Shown: positions 1 through 7,363, counted from the stretch's first letter. The stretch: 64,000 bases of DNA from Chryseobacterium sp. IHB B 17019 (GCF_001456155.1 NZ_CP013293.1:1240001-1304000), one strand, 5' to 3'. The notes: generated by a model from the letters alone, not told the origin. Translations and numbers: made by a program.

Positions 1-156
1 CAGCCGGCAGCAACAGCCAGCCCTGTTCCCATGAGCTATGAAGAACAATTGAAAAAGCTTCAGGAAACTTCCAAAGTAAAAATAAGGGAAAAAGAACTGA
101 AGATCACAGAAAGAATGAACAAACTGCAGATGAGATTTGCCAATATGCGAAAATAA
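1..156 (+). CDS. C-terminal end of an unknown protein (partial)
   Basis: An open frame enters from the left edge and stops with TAA at 154-156, giving the last 51 residues of a protein. The visible tail starts Ala/Pro-rich (QPAATASPVP) and continues as a highly charged, Lys/Glu-rich segment with heptad-like spacing, probably a helix or coiled coil, ending FANMRK. It lies 27 bases upstream of the first Reb-like gene on the same strand, so it may belong to the R-body locus. The family cannot be named from this fragment. Confidence 0.6.
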   Translation, partial: QPAATASPVPMSYEEQLKKLQETSKVKIREKELKITERMNKLQMRFANMRK

Positions 157-183
157 ACATCAACCAAAAAAAAATTAATAGTT

Positions 184-426
184 ATGTTACACAATCAAAA
201 CCAAATCAACACGGAAGTTGTGGGAATGGCCACCGCTGTACCTACCGCAATTTCGATGCAGGTAAATGCACACTCCACAGGAATAATGTACGAGCAATCC
301 GTATTGAATCAGCACAGAGATTCGTTGATCGGACTAAGTAATTCTGTAATGGGAATAAAAAAAATGGGCTCCAAAAGATTAAAAAAAGAATTGATGACGT
401 TAAGAAAAAGTCGCTTTAATTTTTAA
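184..426 (+). CDS. Divergent RebB-like R-body protein with basic tail
   Basis: An 80-residue protein that shares the Reb core with the four genes downstream: NAHSTGIMYEQSVLNQ here against AAHSTGIMFENAVNTQ there. The family forms R-bodies, cytoplasmic protein ribbons that can unroll and rupture membranes. It differs from its neighbours in lacking the MATVVN N-terminus and the YS-DTV-DA segment. Instead it ends in a strongly basic tail (KKMGSKRLKKELMTLRKSR). It may be an assembly, nucleating or anchoring subunit rather than the bulk ribbon protein; that role is inference. It is separated from the next reb gene by 460 bases, so it may be transcribed separately. Confidence 0.7.
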   Translation: MLHNQNQINTEVVGMATAVPTAISMQVNAHSTGIMYEQSVLNQHRDSLIGLSNSVMGIKKMGSKRLKKELMTLRKSRFNF

Positions 427-488
427 AATTCAGCTCACGGATGCGGCGCGTTTTTCTGTAAAAAAGACAGTGCCCTCAGCATATTCAA

Positions 489-788
489 TCAGGTCAATTT
501 TTTGCACTGCCTTTGCTTTTGATGTAATTTTTTTAGGGAATCATCTTCGGCCTCATGGTAGTTAGTCATCACAGCATATTTTACAGCAAAAATTGATTTT
601 AAATTAAATTTAAAAATCTCAGCCGCATCCTTTTTTTCCTGCATACATGATGAAACTTCAAAATAAATGCTTTTAAACTCCCGCAGATCTTACTGATCGA
701 TTTTCAACCATTGTACCAAGGACCACACTTTCAAATATTCATCCAAATTTATATAGCCTGAAACATTGCTTTTAAATCTGGTCTTGTA
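489..788 (-). pseudogene. Possible decayed ORF in the reb intergenic region
   Basis: On the minus strand one reading frame runs from 788 to the TGA at 491-489 with a single internal TAA at 692-690. The translation looks protein-like on both sides of the stop: NLDEYLKVWSLVQWLKIDQ before it and IFKFNLKSIFAVKYAVMTNY after it. An ATG at 644 would allow a 51-residue product from the distal part. I do not recognise the family. It may be a decayed gene or a small expressed ORF in the antisense direction. It accounts for most of the 460-base gap between the divergent reb gene and the tandem array. Confidence 0.3.
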
Positions 789-888
789 TTATCTGCGAGA
801 AGTTTAAAACAATCAATCTTAAAACTAGTTTACAATCAAATAATTTATTAACCGAGATTAAAATCTCAAAAAAAAACCAATTACAATT

Positions 889-1158
889 ATGGCAACAGTA
901 GTTAATCCACAAATCACAGACGCAGTAACTCAGTCCAACGTAAAAGTAGTAGGAGAAGCTCCTGCAATGGCTTTGGGCAATGTGTACCAGACAGCAGCGC
1001 ATTCTACGGGAATTATGTTCGAAAATGCAGTGAACACGCAAAACCAGCAAAACATTTTAGGACAGGCTGCCACTACACAGGGTGTAATGCAGATCTACAG
1101 CATAGATACGGTATCCGATGCTATTTCTATCGCTAAAATGTTGAATCCTACTTCTTAA
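889..1158 (+). CDS. RebB-family R-body protein, tandem copy 1
   Basis: An 89-residue member of the RebB (killing protein) family, first of four tandem paralogues. Visible family features are the N-terminal MATVVN-QITDAVTQ segment, the AAHSTGIMFENAV core at residues 36-48 and a Gln/Asn-rich stretch (QNQQN) at 51-55. There is no signal peptide or membrane helix. Family members polymerise in the cytoplasm into coiled ribbons. This copy is the only one with Pro at position 7 and Gly at 22, and has Ile at 72. The leader is A-rich and lacks a Shine-Dalgarno site, as usual in Bacteroidetes. A hairpin follows the stop. Confidence 0.9.
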   Translation: MATVVNPQITDAVTQSNVKVVGEAPAMALGNVYQTAAHSTGIMFENAVNTQNQQNILGQAATTQGVMQIYSIDTVSDAISIAKMLNPTS

Positions 1159-1181
1159 TTTCTGGTCAAACAGAGAATAAT

Positions 1182-1206
1182 CAGCCGGAAAGTCCGGTTG
1201 CTTTTT
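1182..1206 (+). terminator. Hairpin with T-run between reb copies 1 and 2
   Basis: An 8-bp stem (1182-1189 with 1193-1200, one G-T pair, core CCGGA/TCCGG) with a 3-base loop is followed by CTTTTT. It has the form of a weak intrinsic terminator or an mRNA-stabilising hairpin. The same structure recurs after copies 2 and 3. Confidence 0.6.
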
Positions 1207-1230
1207 AAACCTAATAAACAATAATCATTT

Positions 1231-1494
1231 ATGGCAACAGTAGTTAATGAACAAATTACAGACGCGGTAACTCAATCCAATGTAAAAGTAGTGGCAGAAG
1301 CTCCTGCAATGGCTTTAGGAAATGTGTACCAGACAGCAGCTCACTCAACAGGAATTATGTTTGAAAATGCAGTAAACGTTCAGAATCAGCAAAACATCCT
1401 GGCTCAGGCAGCTACCACACAGGGAACTATGCAGATCTACAGTGTAGATACCGTTTCGGATGCACTTTCTATCGCGAAAATCCTTAGTGCTTAA
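1231..1494 (+). CDS. RebB-family R-body protein, tandem copy 2
   Basis: An 87-residue RebB paralogue, the shortest and most divergent of the tandem four. It keeps the AAHSTGIMFENAV core but has Val50 (Thr or Asn elsewhere), Ala58 (Gly elsewhere), Thr66 and Val72, and ends IAKILSA rather than MLNP. It lies 72 bases after copy 1, with a hairpin between them and the motif AATAAACAATAAT just before the start codon. It is likely a ribbon subunit. The substitutions suggest a distinct packing role rather than a redundant copy, which is inference. Confidence 0.88.
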   Translation: MATVVNEQITDAVTQSNVKVVAEAPAMALGNVYQTAAHSTGIMFENAVNVQNQQNILAQAATTQGTMQIYSVDTVSDALSIAKILSA

Positions 1495-1518
1495 TTTTTT
1501 TAAATAAAAATAATCTTT

Positions 1519-1540
1519 CGGCCGGAAAATCCGGTTGCTT
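1519..1540 (+). terminator. Hairpin between reb copies 2 and 3
   Basis: Stem 1519-1526 with 1530-1537 (core CCGGA/TCCGG, loop AAA, two G-T pairs), followed by CTT and then AAAAC, so the T-run is poor. It is the same design as the hairpin after copy 1, so processing or attenuation is more likely than full termination. Confidence 0.5.
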
Positions 1541-1564
1541 AAAACCAAATAAACAATAATAATT

Positions 1565-1834
1565 ATGGCAACAGTAGTAAACGAACAAATCACAGACGCA
1601 GTAACGCAGTCGAACGTAAAAGTAGTGGCAGAAGCTCCGGCAATCGCCCTTGGAAACGTGTACCAGACGGCAGCACACTCAACAGGAATCATGTTTGAGA
1701 ATGCAGTGAATACACAAAACCAACAGAACATCTTAGGTCAGGCTGCAACAACGCAGGGCGTAATGCAGATCTATAGCCTGGATACCGTAGCAGACGCAAT
1801 TTCTATTGCTAAAATGCTGAATCCTACTGCTTAA
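1565..1834 (+). CDS. RebB-family R-body protein, tandem copy 3
   Basis: An 89-residue RebB paralogue, nearly identical to copies 1 and 4. It has Glu7, Ala22, Ile27 (Met in copies 1 and 2) and Leu72, and ends KMLNPTA. The core AAHSTGIMFENAV is unchanged. It is a soluble protein with no signal peptide, predicted to be an R-body ribbon subunit. It lies 70 bases after copy 2 with the AATAAACAATAAT leader repeated, which points to duplication of the whole gene plus its leader. Confidence 0.9.
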   Translation: MATVVNEQITDAVTQSNVKVVAEAPAIALGNVYQTAAHSTGIMFENAVNTQNQQNILGQAATTQGVMQIYSLDTVADAISIAKMLNPTA

Positions 1835-1860
1835 TAAAGCATTTGCTTAACCAGACAAGA

Positions 1861-1887
1861 CAGCCGGAGTATTTCCGGTTGTTTTTT
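1861..1887 (+). terminator. Hairpin with T-run between reb copies 3 and 4
   Basis: Stem 1861-1868 with 1874-1881 (core CCGGA/TCCGG, 5-base loop) followed by six T. It is the strongest of the three inter-reb hairpins and could reduce expression of copy 4 relative to the upstream copies. Confidence 0.6.
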
Positions 1888-1930
1888 AAATCAAAATCAA
1901 AAATTATAAACTTTAATAAACAATTACAAT

Positions 1931-2197
1931 ATGGCAACAGTAGTTAATGAACAAATTACAGACGCGGTTACACAGACGAACGTAAAAGTGGTGGCAGAAG
2001 CTCCGGCAATCGCTCTTGGAAACGTGTACCAAACGGCAGCACACTCAACAGGAATCATGTTTGAAAATGCGGTAAACAATCAGAATCAACAGAATATTTT
2101 AGGTCAGGCAGCCACTACACAGGGCGTAATGCAGATCTATAGCATGGATACGGTAGCAGATGCAATTTCTATTGCACAGATGCTGAACCCTTCTTAA
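1931..2197 (+). CDS. RebB-family R-body protein, tandem copy 4
   Basis: An 88-residue RebB paralogue and last of the array. It has Thr16 (Ser elsewhere), Asn50, Met72 and Gln83 (Lys elsewhere) and ends MLNPS. The AAHSTGIMFENAV core is intact. As with its neighbours there is no secretion signal, consistent with a cytoplasmic ribbon. It is followed by a clear terminator that ends the array and separates it from the unknown gene downstream. Confidence 0.9.
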   Translation: MATVVNEQITDAVTQTNVKVVAEAPAIALGNVYQTAAHSTGIMFENAVNNQNQQNILGQAATTQGVMQIYSMDTVADAISIAQMLNPS

Positions 2198-2223
2198 AAG
2201 ATGTGTGTTTTTTAGATTTTTTT

Positions 2224-2257
2224 ATCAGGGAGGAGGTTTATCGTTCTCCCTGATTTT
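2224..2257 (+). terminator. Terminator after the reb array
   Basis: A 9-bp perfect stem (ATCAGGGAG at 2224-2232 with its complement at 2246-2254), extendable by A-T and G-T pairs, is followed by a short T-run. Its sequence is unrelated to the three inter-reb hairpins. Confidence 0.7.
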
Positions 2258-2294
2258 ATAATCACAGTATTAATTAAAATTAAATTTATATAAT

Positions 2295-2903
2295 ATGAGA
2301 TGGTATAGATTATTCTTAAAATTACCAAATTTTGCTACTCGATTTCGTCAGCTTAACAGTCTTATTTATACATCAGGTAATAGGGGATTTCCGCCCATGA
2401 GAGGATTGCGTTCTGCATGGCACTATTTAGATTGGGAATATGATAAAGAGTATCACGAATATAAAATTATAGAAGAAGCGGGAAGTGCTTACGATTTTAC
2501 AGCGCAGGAGCTTTATGATTATTTGAAATCTGGTATTAATAAAACCGTACCATTTTCTGTAATAGGCAAAGATAATATAGTTTTTGCAGAGAGAGAAAAT
2601 GGCGGCTGGACTACCGCAGGAATGGGAGGTCCAGTTCAAACAACTCATAATGATGAGACTTTGGAAATGATAAATTTTGCCGGAGGTACTCATTTCTTTG
2701 CCGGAGGATATGTAAAGATTAAAGTTTTTGAAAAAAATGATAAAATATATATTAAGGTAAAAGGATACGGAACTAATAATTTTGCAGGGTTTAATAAATG
2801 GTTCGGGAAAAGATTGTTTCAGAATGTGATAAATTCCAATATTGCAGAATACAAAAAACTGATAGCTAAAAGACCCAAGCAACAGGAGTATTTAAAAGAA
2901 TAA
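2295..2903 (+). CDS. Hypothetical protein next to the R-body array
   Basis: A 202-residue protein I do not recognise. It is soluble, with no clear signal peptide or long hydrophobic helix. The N-terminal 45 residues are basic and aromatic, the middle is acidic, and residues 117-145 form a Gly/aromatic stretch (INFAGGTHFFAGGYVKIKVF), followed by a Lys-rich end. A later start at the Met in PPMRGLRSAW is possible. It lies 97 bases beyond the reb terminator on the same strand, and its stop is one base from the convergent response-regulator stop. An R-body accessory or an effector is possible, but nothing in the sequence proves either. Confidence 0.65.
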   Translation: MRWYRLFLKLPNFATRFRQLNSLIYTSGNRGFPPMRGLRSAWHYLDWEYDKEYHEYKIIEEAGSAYDFTAQELYDYLKSGINKTVPFSVIGKDNIVFAERENGGWTTAGMGGPVQTTHNDETLEMINFAGGTHFFAGGYVKIKVFEKNDKIYIKVKGYGTNNFAGFNKWFGKRLFQNVINSNIAEYKKLIAKRPKQQEYLKE

Positions 2904-2904
2904 G

Positions 2905-3585
2905 CTATTTATCAAATAAAACAATTTCATCAGCATCCACAATATTATTTTGTACTGCATAAATTACCAGTCCTGCCATATTTTTCACACAGGTTTTGAT
3001 CATTAGGTTGGTTTTATGGGTTTCCACTGTTTTGGGTGAGATGAAGAGTGTATCTGCAATTTCTTTGGTGCTTAATTGCTGGCAAACCAATTTCAAAACA
3101 TCAATTTCCCTTTCCGTGAGAGCATCTTTAGAAAAAGCATGAAACTCCGGAAGCTTATTAGAAAGCTGGCTTCGCATGACTTCAATCTGTTCACCGGAAA
3201 AATAATGTCCCGTGTGATACACTGCATTGATAACCCTTAAAAGCTCTTCCATCTCAATTTCTTTTGGTAAAAAGGCATGGGCACCCATTTTCAGCATTTG
3301 TCCCATAAAAGACCGTCGGTAAAAGCTGGACAGTACAATGATTTTAGTTCCGGCGCTCTTTTGGGATAAAGCAGACATCACTTCGAGCCCGTCGCCGTTC
3401 GACATTCTGAGATCCAGCAGGAGTACATCCGGCAGATCAGTATCTGTTTCATTCAGAAAATGATAGCCGCCGGTGGAGGTAGATACCACCTCGTAACCCT
3501 CATGGCTATTAATATAATTCTCTAGCAGTTGTACAAACAACAGGTCATCATCCACGATGCCGATTTTAATTTTTAAGTTTTCCAT
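2905..3585 (-). CDS. LuxR/NarL-family response regulator
   Basis: A two-component response regulator of 226 residues. An N-terminal receiver domain holds the acidic pocket (VDDD, residues 11-14), the phospho-acceptor Asp58 in LLLDLR and the conserved Lys108 in FLPKEI. A C-terminal LuxR-type helix-turn-helix covers roughly residues 158-205 (LTEREIDVL, STKEIADTLFISPKTVETH). I chose the ATG at 3585, one base after the kinase stop. An in-frame ATG at 3606 would add seven residues and overlap the kinase. It is the last gene of a four-gene operon and the obvious partner of the kinase before it. R-body control is inferred only from position. Confidence 0.9.
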   Translation of the reverse strand: MENLKIKIGIVDDDLLFVQLLENYINSHEGYEVVSTSTGGYHFLNETDTDLPDVLLLDLRMSNGDGLEVMSALSQKSAGTKIIVLSSFYRRSFMGQMLKMGAHAFLPKEIEMEELLRVINAVYHTGHYFSGEQIEVMRSQLSNKLPEFHAFSKDALTEREIDVLKLVCQQLSTKEIADTLFISPKTVETHKTNLMIKTCVKNMAGLVIYAVQNNIVDADEIVLFDK

Positions 3586-3586
3586 T

Positions 3587-4339
3587 TTATTGTTGGTTAT
3601 TGACAAAGATGATCCATTTTGTTCCTCTTTTTGGTTTGGTTTTCAGTTTATAAAAGGCGTTAATTTGTTTTGTTCTTAAATGAATGCTTCGCAGGCCTAT
3701 TCCGGAATGATTTCCCGTTGTAAAGCCAATGCCGTTGTCTTCAACAATCAGGATAAGATAATGCTCCGAAATTCTTAAAAGTACCTTTATTTGTGAAGCT
3801 TCGGCATGTTTTAATGTATTGTTGACAAGCTCTTGAAGTATTCTGAAAATATTTAGCTTAATTGAATTGTTTAAGTTGATTTTATTTAATTTAATTTCAT
3901 AAAAATGTACATCAATATTCACGTTTACCTGTTCCAGATAATCCGCCATCAGATCTGTCAGTTCAATGTCATTAAGATCCGGAGGTGTCAGGTTATGAGT
4001 AAATTCACGGATGAGCTGCATGGAATTTTTTAAATCTGAAGTAAGTTCATCTCTATTTTTTTGATGCGCATTCAGGCGGATGAGGTTCAGGCGCGAGATA
4101 ATGTTGTCATGAAGTTCCTCCGCCAGTCTTTCTCTGTCTTTTTCCTGCAGATAGATGGTATTTTCCCGGTATTCTGCCTGTGTATTACGAACCAACTGTC
4201 TGGCTTTCTGCTTGTTTTTTCTGACACTTTTCATATAATTGATCACTAATAGTGTTACAAATAGGGTAGTCAGGAATAATATTCCTATGCCTATCCATAT
4301 CCATAAGATTACAACGCCTTCATTCTCCCCACGCGACAT
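3587..4339 (-). CDS. Membrane-anchored histidine kinase (HisKA_3 type)
   Basis: A 250-residue kinase of the NarX/DesK class. One transmembrane helix (about residues 9-34) is followed by a short coiled linker. The dimerisation/phosphotransfer helix has the H-box ERLAEELHDN, with His77 as the likely phosphorylated residue. The ATP-binding domain shows the N-box LQELVNNTLKHA and the Gly motifs VEDNGIGF and GIGLRSI. It has almost no extracytoplasmic part, so signal reception probably depends on another protein. The membrane protein encoded immediately upstream, overlapping by 31 bases, is a good candidate. It pairs with the downstream response regulator. Confidence 0.9.
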   Translation of the reverse strand: MSRGENEGVVILWIWIGIGILFLTTLFVTLLVINYMKSVRKNKQKARQLVRNTQAEYRENTIYLQEKDRERLAEELHDNIISRLNLIRLNAHQKNRDELTSDLKNSMQLIREFTHNLTPPDLNDIELTDLMADYLEQVNVNIDVHFYEIKLNKINLNNSIKLNIFRILQELVNNTLKHAEASQIKVLLRISEHYLILIVEDNGIGFTTGNHSGIGLRSIHLRTKQINAFYKLKTKPKRGTKWIIFVNNQQ

Positions 4340-4956
4340 CCCAGGTTAATAAAAGCAATATAAAAAAACCACAACAATACGCCTCTAAAAAGCCAGACGG
4401 GCGCTACCCATTCCAGATGATTATTAATTAAAAAATTGAAAGTGGTTGAAATAATACTTTCAATAGAGAAAAATAAAAAGATGAAAATGTTTAGAATAAA
4501 TAATGTTCTGTCAATTCTTGAATCCCTGATTATTTTAAGGAAATAAAACGCCGCAAAACTGCATATCAGAATATTGGTCAGAATATTTGAATAAAAAGTA
4601 ACTGATCCGATATCCTGTTTATAAATAAAATTAAAAGCTAATGATATACCGGCAAAGCAATAGATGATCCATTTTAAAGGCTTTGAAATGATAAAGAAAT
4701 ATTGATTGTAAATCCAGGTAATCATCAATAAACCAAAACATTGACTCAACGGGTATATATAAACATTCACAGTATTCACTTCCAGAAGACGGAATGTAAG
4801 ATCTGACAATTCTAAAACAAGCTCACCCAAAAGAAATAACACCAGCAGCGTTTTGGTTTGTTTTCCGCGTTTCAAGAACAATCCAAGTCCGGCAAGCAGT
4901 GTAAAATTAATGGTAAACTGTAGGTAAAATGAAAGGTCGTTATACGTAAGCATCAC
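4309..4956 (-). CDS. Multi-pass membrane protein, probable sensor partner
   Basis: A 215-residue, very hydrophobic protein with about six to seven predicted membrane helices (for example TLLVLFLLGELVLELSDLTF and LFILNIFIFLFFSIESIIST). No enzyme motif is visible and I do not recognise the family. It overlaps the next gene (the kinase) by 31 bases and the previous gene by 17, indicating translational coupling. The kinase has only one helix and no sensor domain, so I infer that this protein supplies the membrane sensing part. A second ATG three bases downstream is an alternative start. Confidence 0.7.
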   Translation of the reverse strand: MMLTYNDLSFYLQFTINFTLLAGLGLFLKRGKQTKTLLVLFLLGELVLELSDLTFRLLEVNTVNVYIYPLSQCFGLLMITWIYNQYFFIISKPLKWIIYCFAGISLAFNFIYKQDIGSVTFYSNILTNILICSFAAFYFLKIIRDSRIDRTLFILNIFIFLFFSIESIISTTFNFLINNHLEWVAPVWLFRGVLLWFFYIAFINLGCRVGRMKAL

Positions 4957-5638
4957 TTTTCAGCAATAATTGATAGTTTCCGACAGGGTCGCTGGCTGTA
5001 AACGGGGGACGCGGAGTAGAATAATTTTCTGCACTTTGGCTGATGCTGTTGATATCGATATCTTTTACGGTGATAATTTCTATATGATAATCATTTATGG
5101 AGGTATTCTCTTGCAATTCGTTCGTAAGCCCGAAAAAGCAGGTGCACGACTGGTCAATATCCAGATCCATCCTTTCATAATCATCAAAAGGAATAGAGAT
5201 CACCTGAAAAAGCTCTGATTTTTGCGCTTCAAGCCACGCACTGCAATACATATTAAACCTGAAGTTACGGTAAATAGCAGATTCAGAGGTAATTGGCAGT
5301 TCCGAATCTAACTCTGTATTCGCTATATCTCCTGGAGGTAAACGGGTGAAATCCTTTACTGAGATATAATTAAAATTCCCCTGTGCATCACTTTTAGAAT
5401 CAATAAGAAAGAATTTAAGAGATTCATTATCAATACCTACATACGCATGAATGTTTTTGACAGCTTCACTTCCAAGTAGGTTTTTCCATTCTTTTATTTC
5501 GCTGGCGTCAACAGAAAAATGAGTACCCTGACTGAGGTATTTTATGATTTCTTTTCCGCTTTGCGTATTCCCGTTTTTATAAGAATCTATTAGAGTTTTC
5601 CAGCTTTTGACAGCTTGGTAGATGGTGTCAATGTCCAT
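4940..5638 (-). CDS. Hypothetical protein, first gene of the kinase operon
   Basis: A 232-residue soluble protein of unknown family, acidic overall, without signal peptide or membrane helix. The N-terminal 60 residues look helical (IDTIYQAVKSWKTLIDSYK). The rest appears mixed alpha/beta, with one Cys-containing stretch (DQSCTCFFGL). It overlaps the membrane-protein gene by 17 bases and heads the four-gene operon. It may be an intracellular signal-binding or adaptor component. The 248 bases upstream contain the shared promoter region with the divergent DNA glycosylase gene. Confidence 0.65.
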   Translation of the reverse strand: MDIDTIYQAVKSWKTLIDSYKNGNTQSGKEIIKYLSQGTHFSVDASEIKEWKNLLGSEAVKNIHAYVGIDNESLKFFLIDSKSDAQGNFNYISVKDFTRLPPGDIANTELDSELPITSESAIYRNFRFNMYCSAWLEAQKSELFQVISIPFDDYERMDLDIDQSCTCFFGLTNELQENTSINDYHIEIITVKDIDINSISQSAENYSTPRPPFTASDPVGNYQLLLKSDAYV

Positions 5639-5886
5639 GTTATTTTTATTTGTGAAATGGTATAATTATTAGTGTTGAAATTTACAAAAAAAAGCCATTA
5701 TATCTGCTGTTAAATCACTTTTTGGTGGGAAAATTCTAATATTTACTATAAATAAAAGCAATAGGTGAAAAAATATTTAAAAATAAAGGGTCCTAATCCG
5801 GAAATTTCAAGCTTACTATTTTTATTATAGATCGTCTTTATTTTGTAATTTTAAAGCAACTATCTCCTCAATTTAAATAACCAGAT

Positions 5887-6492
5887 TTGAAACTTCCATT
5901 ATCATATTATCTCAATCAAGATGCTGTTTTCCTTGCAAAAGACCTATTGGGAAAAGTACTTTTTACTAAAATAAATGACGAAATAACTGCCGGAATAATA
6001 GTAGAAACAGAAGCCTATTCCGGAATACAGGACAAAGCATCGCACGCCTACGGAGGACGGCGGACCAACCGCACCGAAACCCTGTACAATAAAGGAGGTG
6101 TTTCTTACGTGTACCTCTGCTACGGGATTCATCACCTTTTTAATATTGTGACCTCGGTTGAAGATGAGCCACACGGTATTTTAATAAGAGCCGTTGAGCC
6201 GCTAATCGGCCATGAAATAATAGAAAAAAGAAGAAACATGCCTTTTACAAAACCTGCTGTTTCGTCCGGACCCGGTTCTGTAGCCCGAGCTTTGGGAATT
6301 GATGGTTCTTTCAATAAAAAAAGCTTTAGCGAAGATGAAATCTGGGTTGAAGATCACGGCATTCGTTACACACAGGATCAGATCGCCGAAGTACCGCGGG
6401 TAGGAGTAGGCTATGCTCAGGAACACGCACTTTTGCCGTGGAGGTTTTTCGTGAAAGGTAATAAATATGTAAGCAAACCAAATAAGTATTGA
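5887..6492 (+). CDS. mpg: 3-methyladenine DNA glycosylase (AAG/MPG family)
   Basis: A 201-residue base-excision repair enzyme that removes alkylated purines. Family segments are clear: LAKDLLGKVL, the catalytic region IIVETEAYSG with its Glu, ASHAYGG, the aromatic strand VSYVYLCYGIHHLFNIVTS and SSGPGSVARALGI. Length and order match bacterial Mpg proteins. The reading frame begins with TTG at 5887, and MKLPLSYY is the natural N-terminus with no ATG nearby. It is a single gene, followed by two hairpins. Confidence 0.95.
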   Translation: MKLPLSYYLNQDAVFLAKDLLGKVLFTKINDEITAGIIVETEAYSGIQDKASHAYGGRRTNRTETLYNKGGVSYVYLCYGIHHLFNIVTSVEDEPHGILIRAVEPLIGHEIIEKRRNMPFTKPAVSSGPGSVARALGIDGSFNKKSFSEDEIWVEDHGIRYTQDQIAEVPRVGVGYAQEHALLPWRFFVKGNKYVSKPNKY

Positions 6493-6856
6493 TGTTTCAG
6501 ATCTTGATTGGTCAAATTAAATTCAATAAAAAAGCAGCTGTACAATGTATAGCTGCTCTCCCTAAGATTATTTAATAAGTAAAAACTTTCTAAATCTGAT
6601 ATTAAAAATTTTAAAAAAAGAGACCACTCCACAATCAGAGTGATCTCGACATAAAATATTCCCTTTTACTTTATTTATTTCATGTTCTCTTGCGAAAACT
6701 GGTATGTCTGTGTATCTGACTGAAGTAAAAATATAAATAAAGAATAAACGAACGATGATTTAATGAAAATTAAGCAAATTAATCTTTAAAACAAATATTA
6801 AGAAGAATATAATTCTGTATCTTTGAAAAATTGATCATAAAAAAGAATAATATTCT
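6493..6856. other. Gene-free interval with two hairpins
   Basis: No convincing gene. Two palindromes are present: AGCAGCTGTACA near 6531 pairing with TGTATAGCTGCT, and GAGACCACTC near 6620 pairing with GAGTGATCTC. The first, just beyond the glycosylase stop, may serve as its terminator. A TATCTTTG at 6818-6825 fits the Bacteroidetes -7 consensus (TAnnTTTG) and lies 32 bases before the Lrp start, but no good -33 element accompanies it. Confidence 0.5.
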
Positions 6857-7318
6857 ATGGAACATCTTGATACAAAAGATCTGCAATTGCTCAGACTGCT
6901 TCAAAAAGACGCAAAACTGACCGTAAAAGAATTGGCCAAAGAAGTAAACCTATCTCCGTCGCCGGTTTTTGAGAGGGTAAAACGTCTTGAACAGGAAGGG
7001 TATGTGAAGAAATACGCCGCTATTCTAGATGCTGAAAAGCTCAATTTGGGATTTACAGTGTATTGTCAGTTAAAATTAAAAAGTAACGACAGCTACCTTG
7101 CCGTAGAATTTGAGCGGGAAATCCTGGAAATTGAAGAAGTTGCAGAGTGCTATAGCATTTCCGGCGACTTTGATTTTCTGCTTAAAGTTCATGTCCGGGA
7201 TATGAAACAATATCAGAATTTTGTTTTTAATATACTGGGAGCGGTACCGTCCATCGGCAGTACACACAGTACTTTTGTAATGGCCCAGGTGAAAAACATT
7301 CATGGGTTAACAATATAA
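6857..7318 (+). CDS. Lrp/AsnC-family transcriptional regulator
   Basis: A 153-residue regulator with an N-terminal winged helix-turn-helix (about residues 5-55: LLRLLQKDAKLTVKELAKEV, NLSPSPVFERVKRLEQEGYV). The C-terminal RAM/AsnC ligand-binding domain (residues 65-150) includes the core AECYSISGDFDFLLKVHVRD. Such proteins usually form octamers and sense amino acids. It is monocistronic, and the target genes and effector are not evident from the neighbourhood. Confidence 0.95.
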   Translation: MEHLDTKDLQLLRLLQKDAKLTVKELAKEVNLSPSPVFERVKRLEQEGYVKKYAAILDAEKLNLGFTVYCQLKLKSNDSYLAVEFEREILEIEEVAECYSISGDFDFLLKVHVRDMKQYQNFVFNILGAVPSIGSTHSTFVMAQVKNIHGLTI

Positions 7319-7341
7319 TTTTTGATTATAAAACAAAAAAA

Positions 7342-7363
7342 ATCCTCAGATTCTTCCGAGGAT
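7342..7363. terminator. Hairpin after the Lrp gene
   Basis: ATCCTC at 7342-7347 pairs with GAGGAT at 7358-7363. On the plus strand it is followed by A rather than T, while on the minus strand it is followed by eight T. It may be a minus-strand terminator or a leader structure. A 21-codon ATG frame (7379-7444) starts 16 bases later and is too short to call. Confidence 0.35.

Noticed and set aside
1345..1731. 128-codon minus-strand ORF across reb copies 2 and 3
   Set aside because: It is antisense to two highly conserved reb genes and exists because their codon pattern leaves that frame open. Its Cys/Phe-rich translation looks unlike a protein, and similar shadows occur opposite copy 1.
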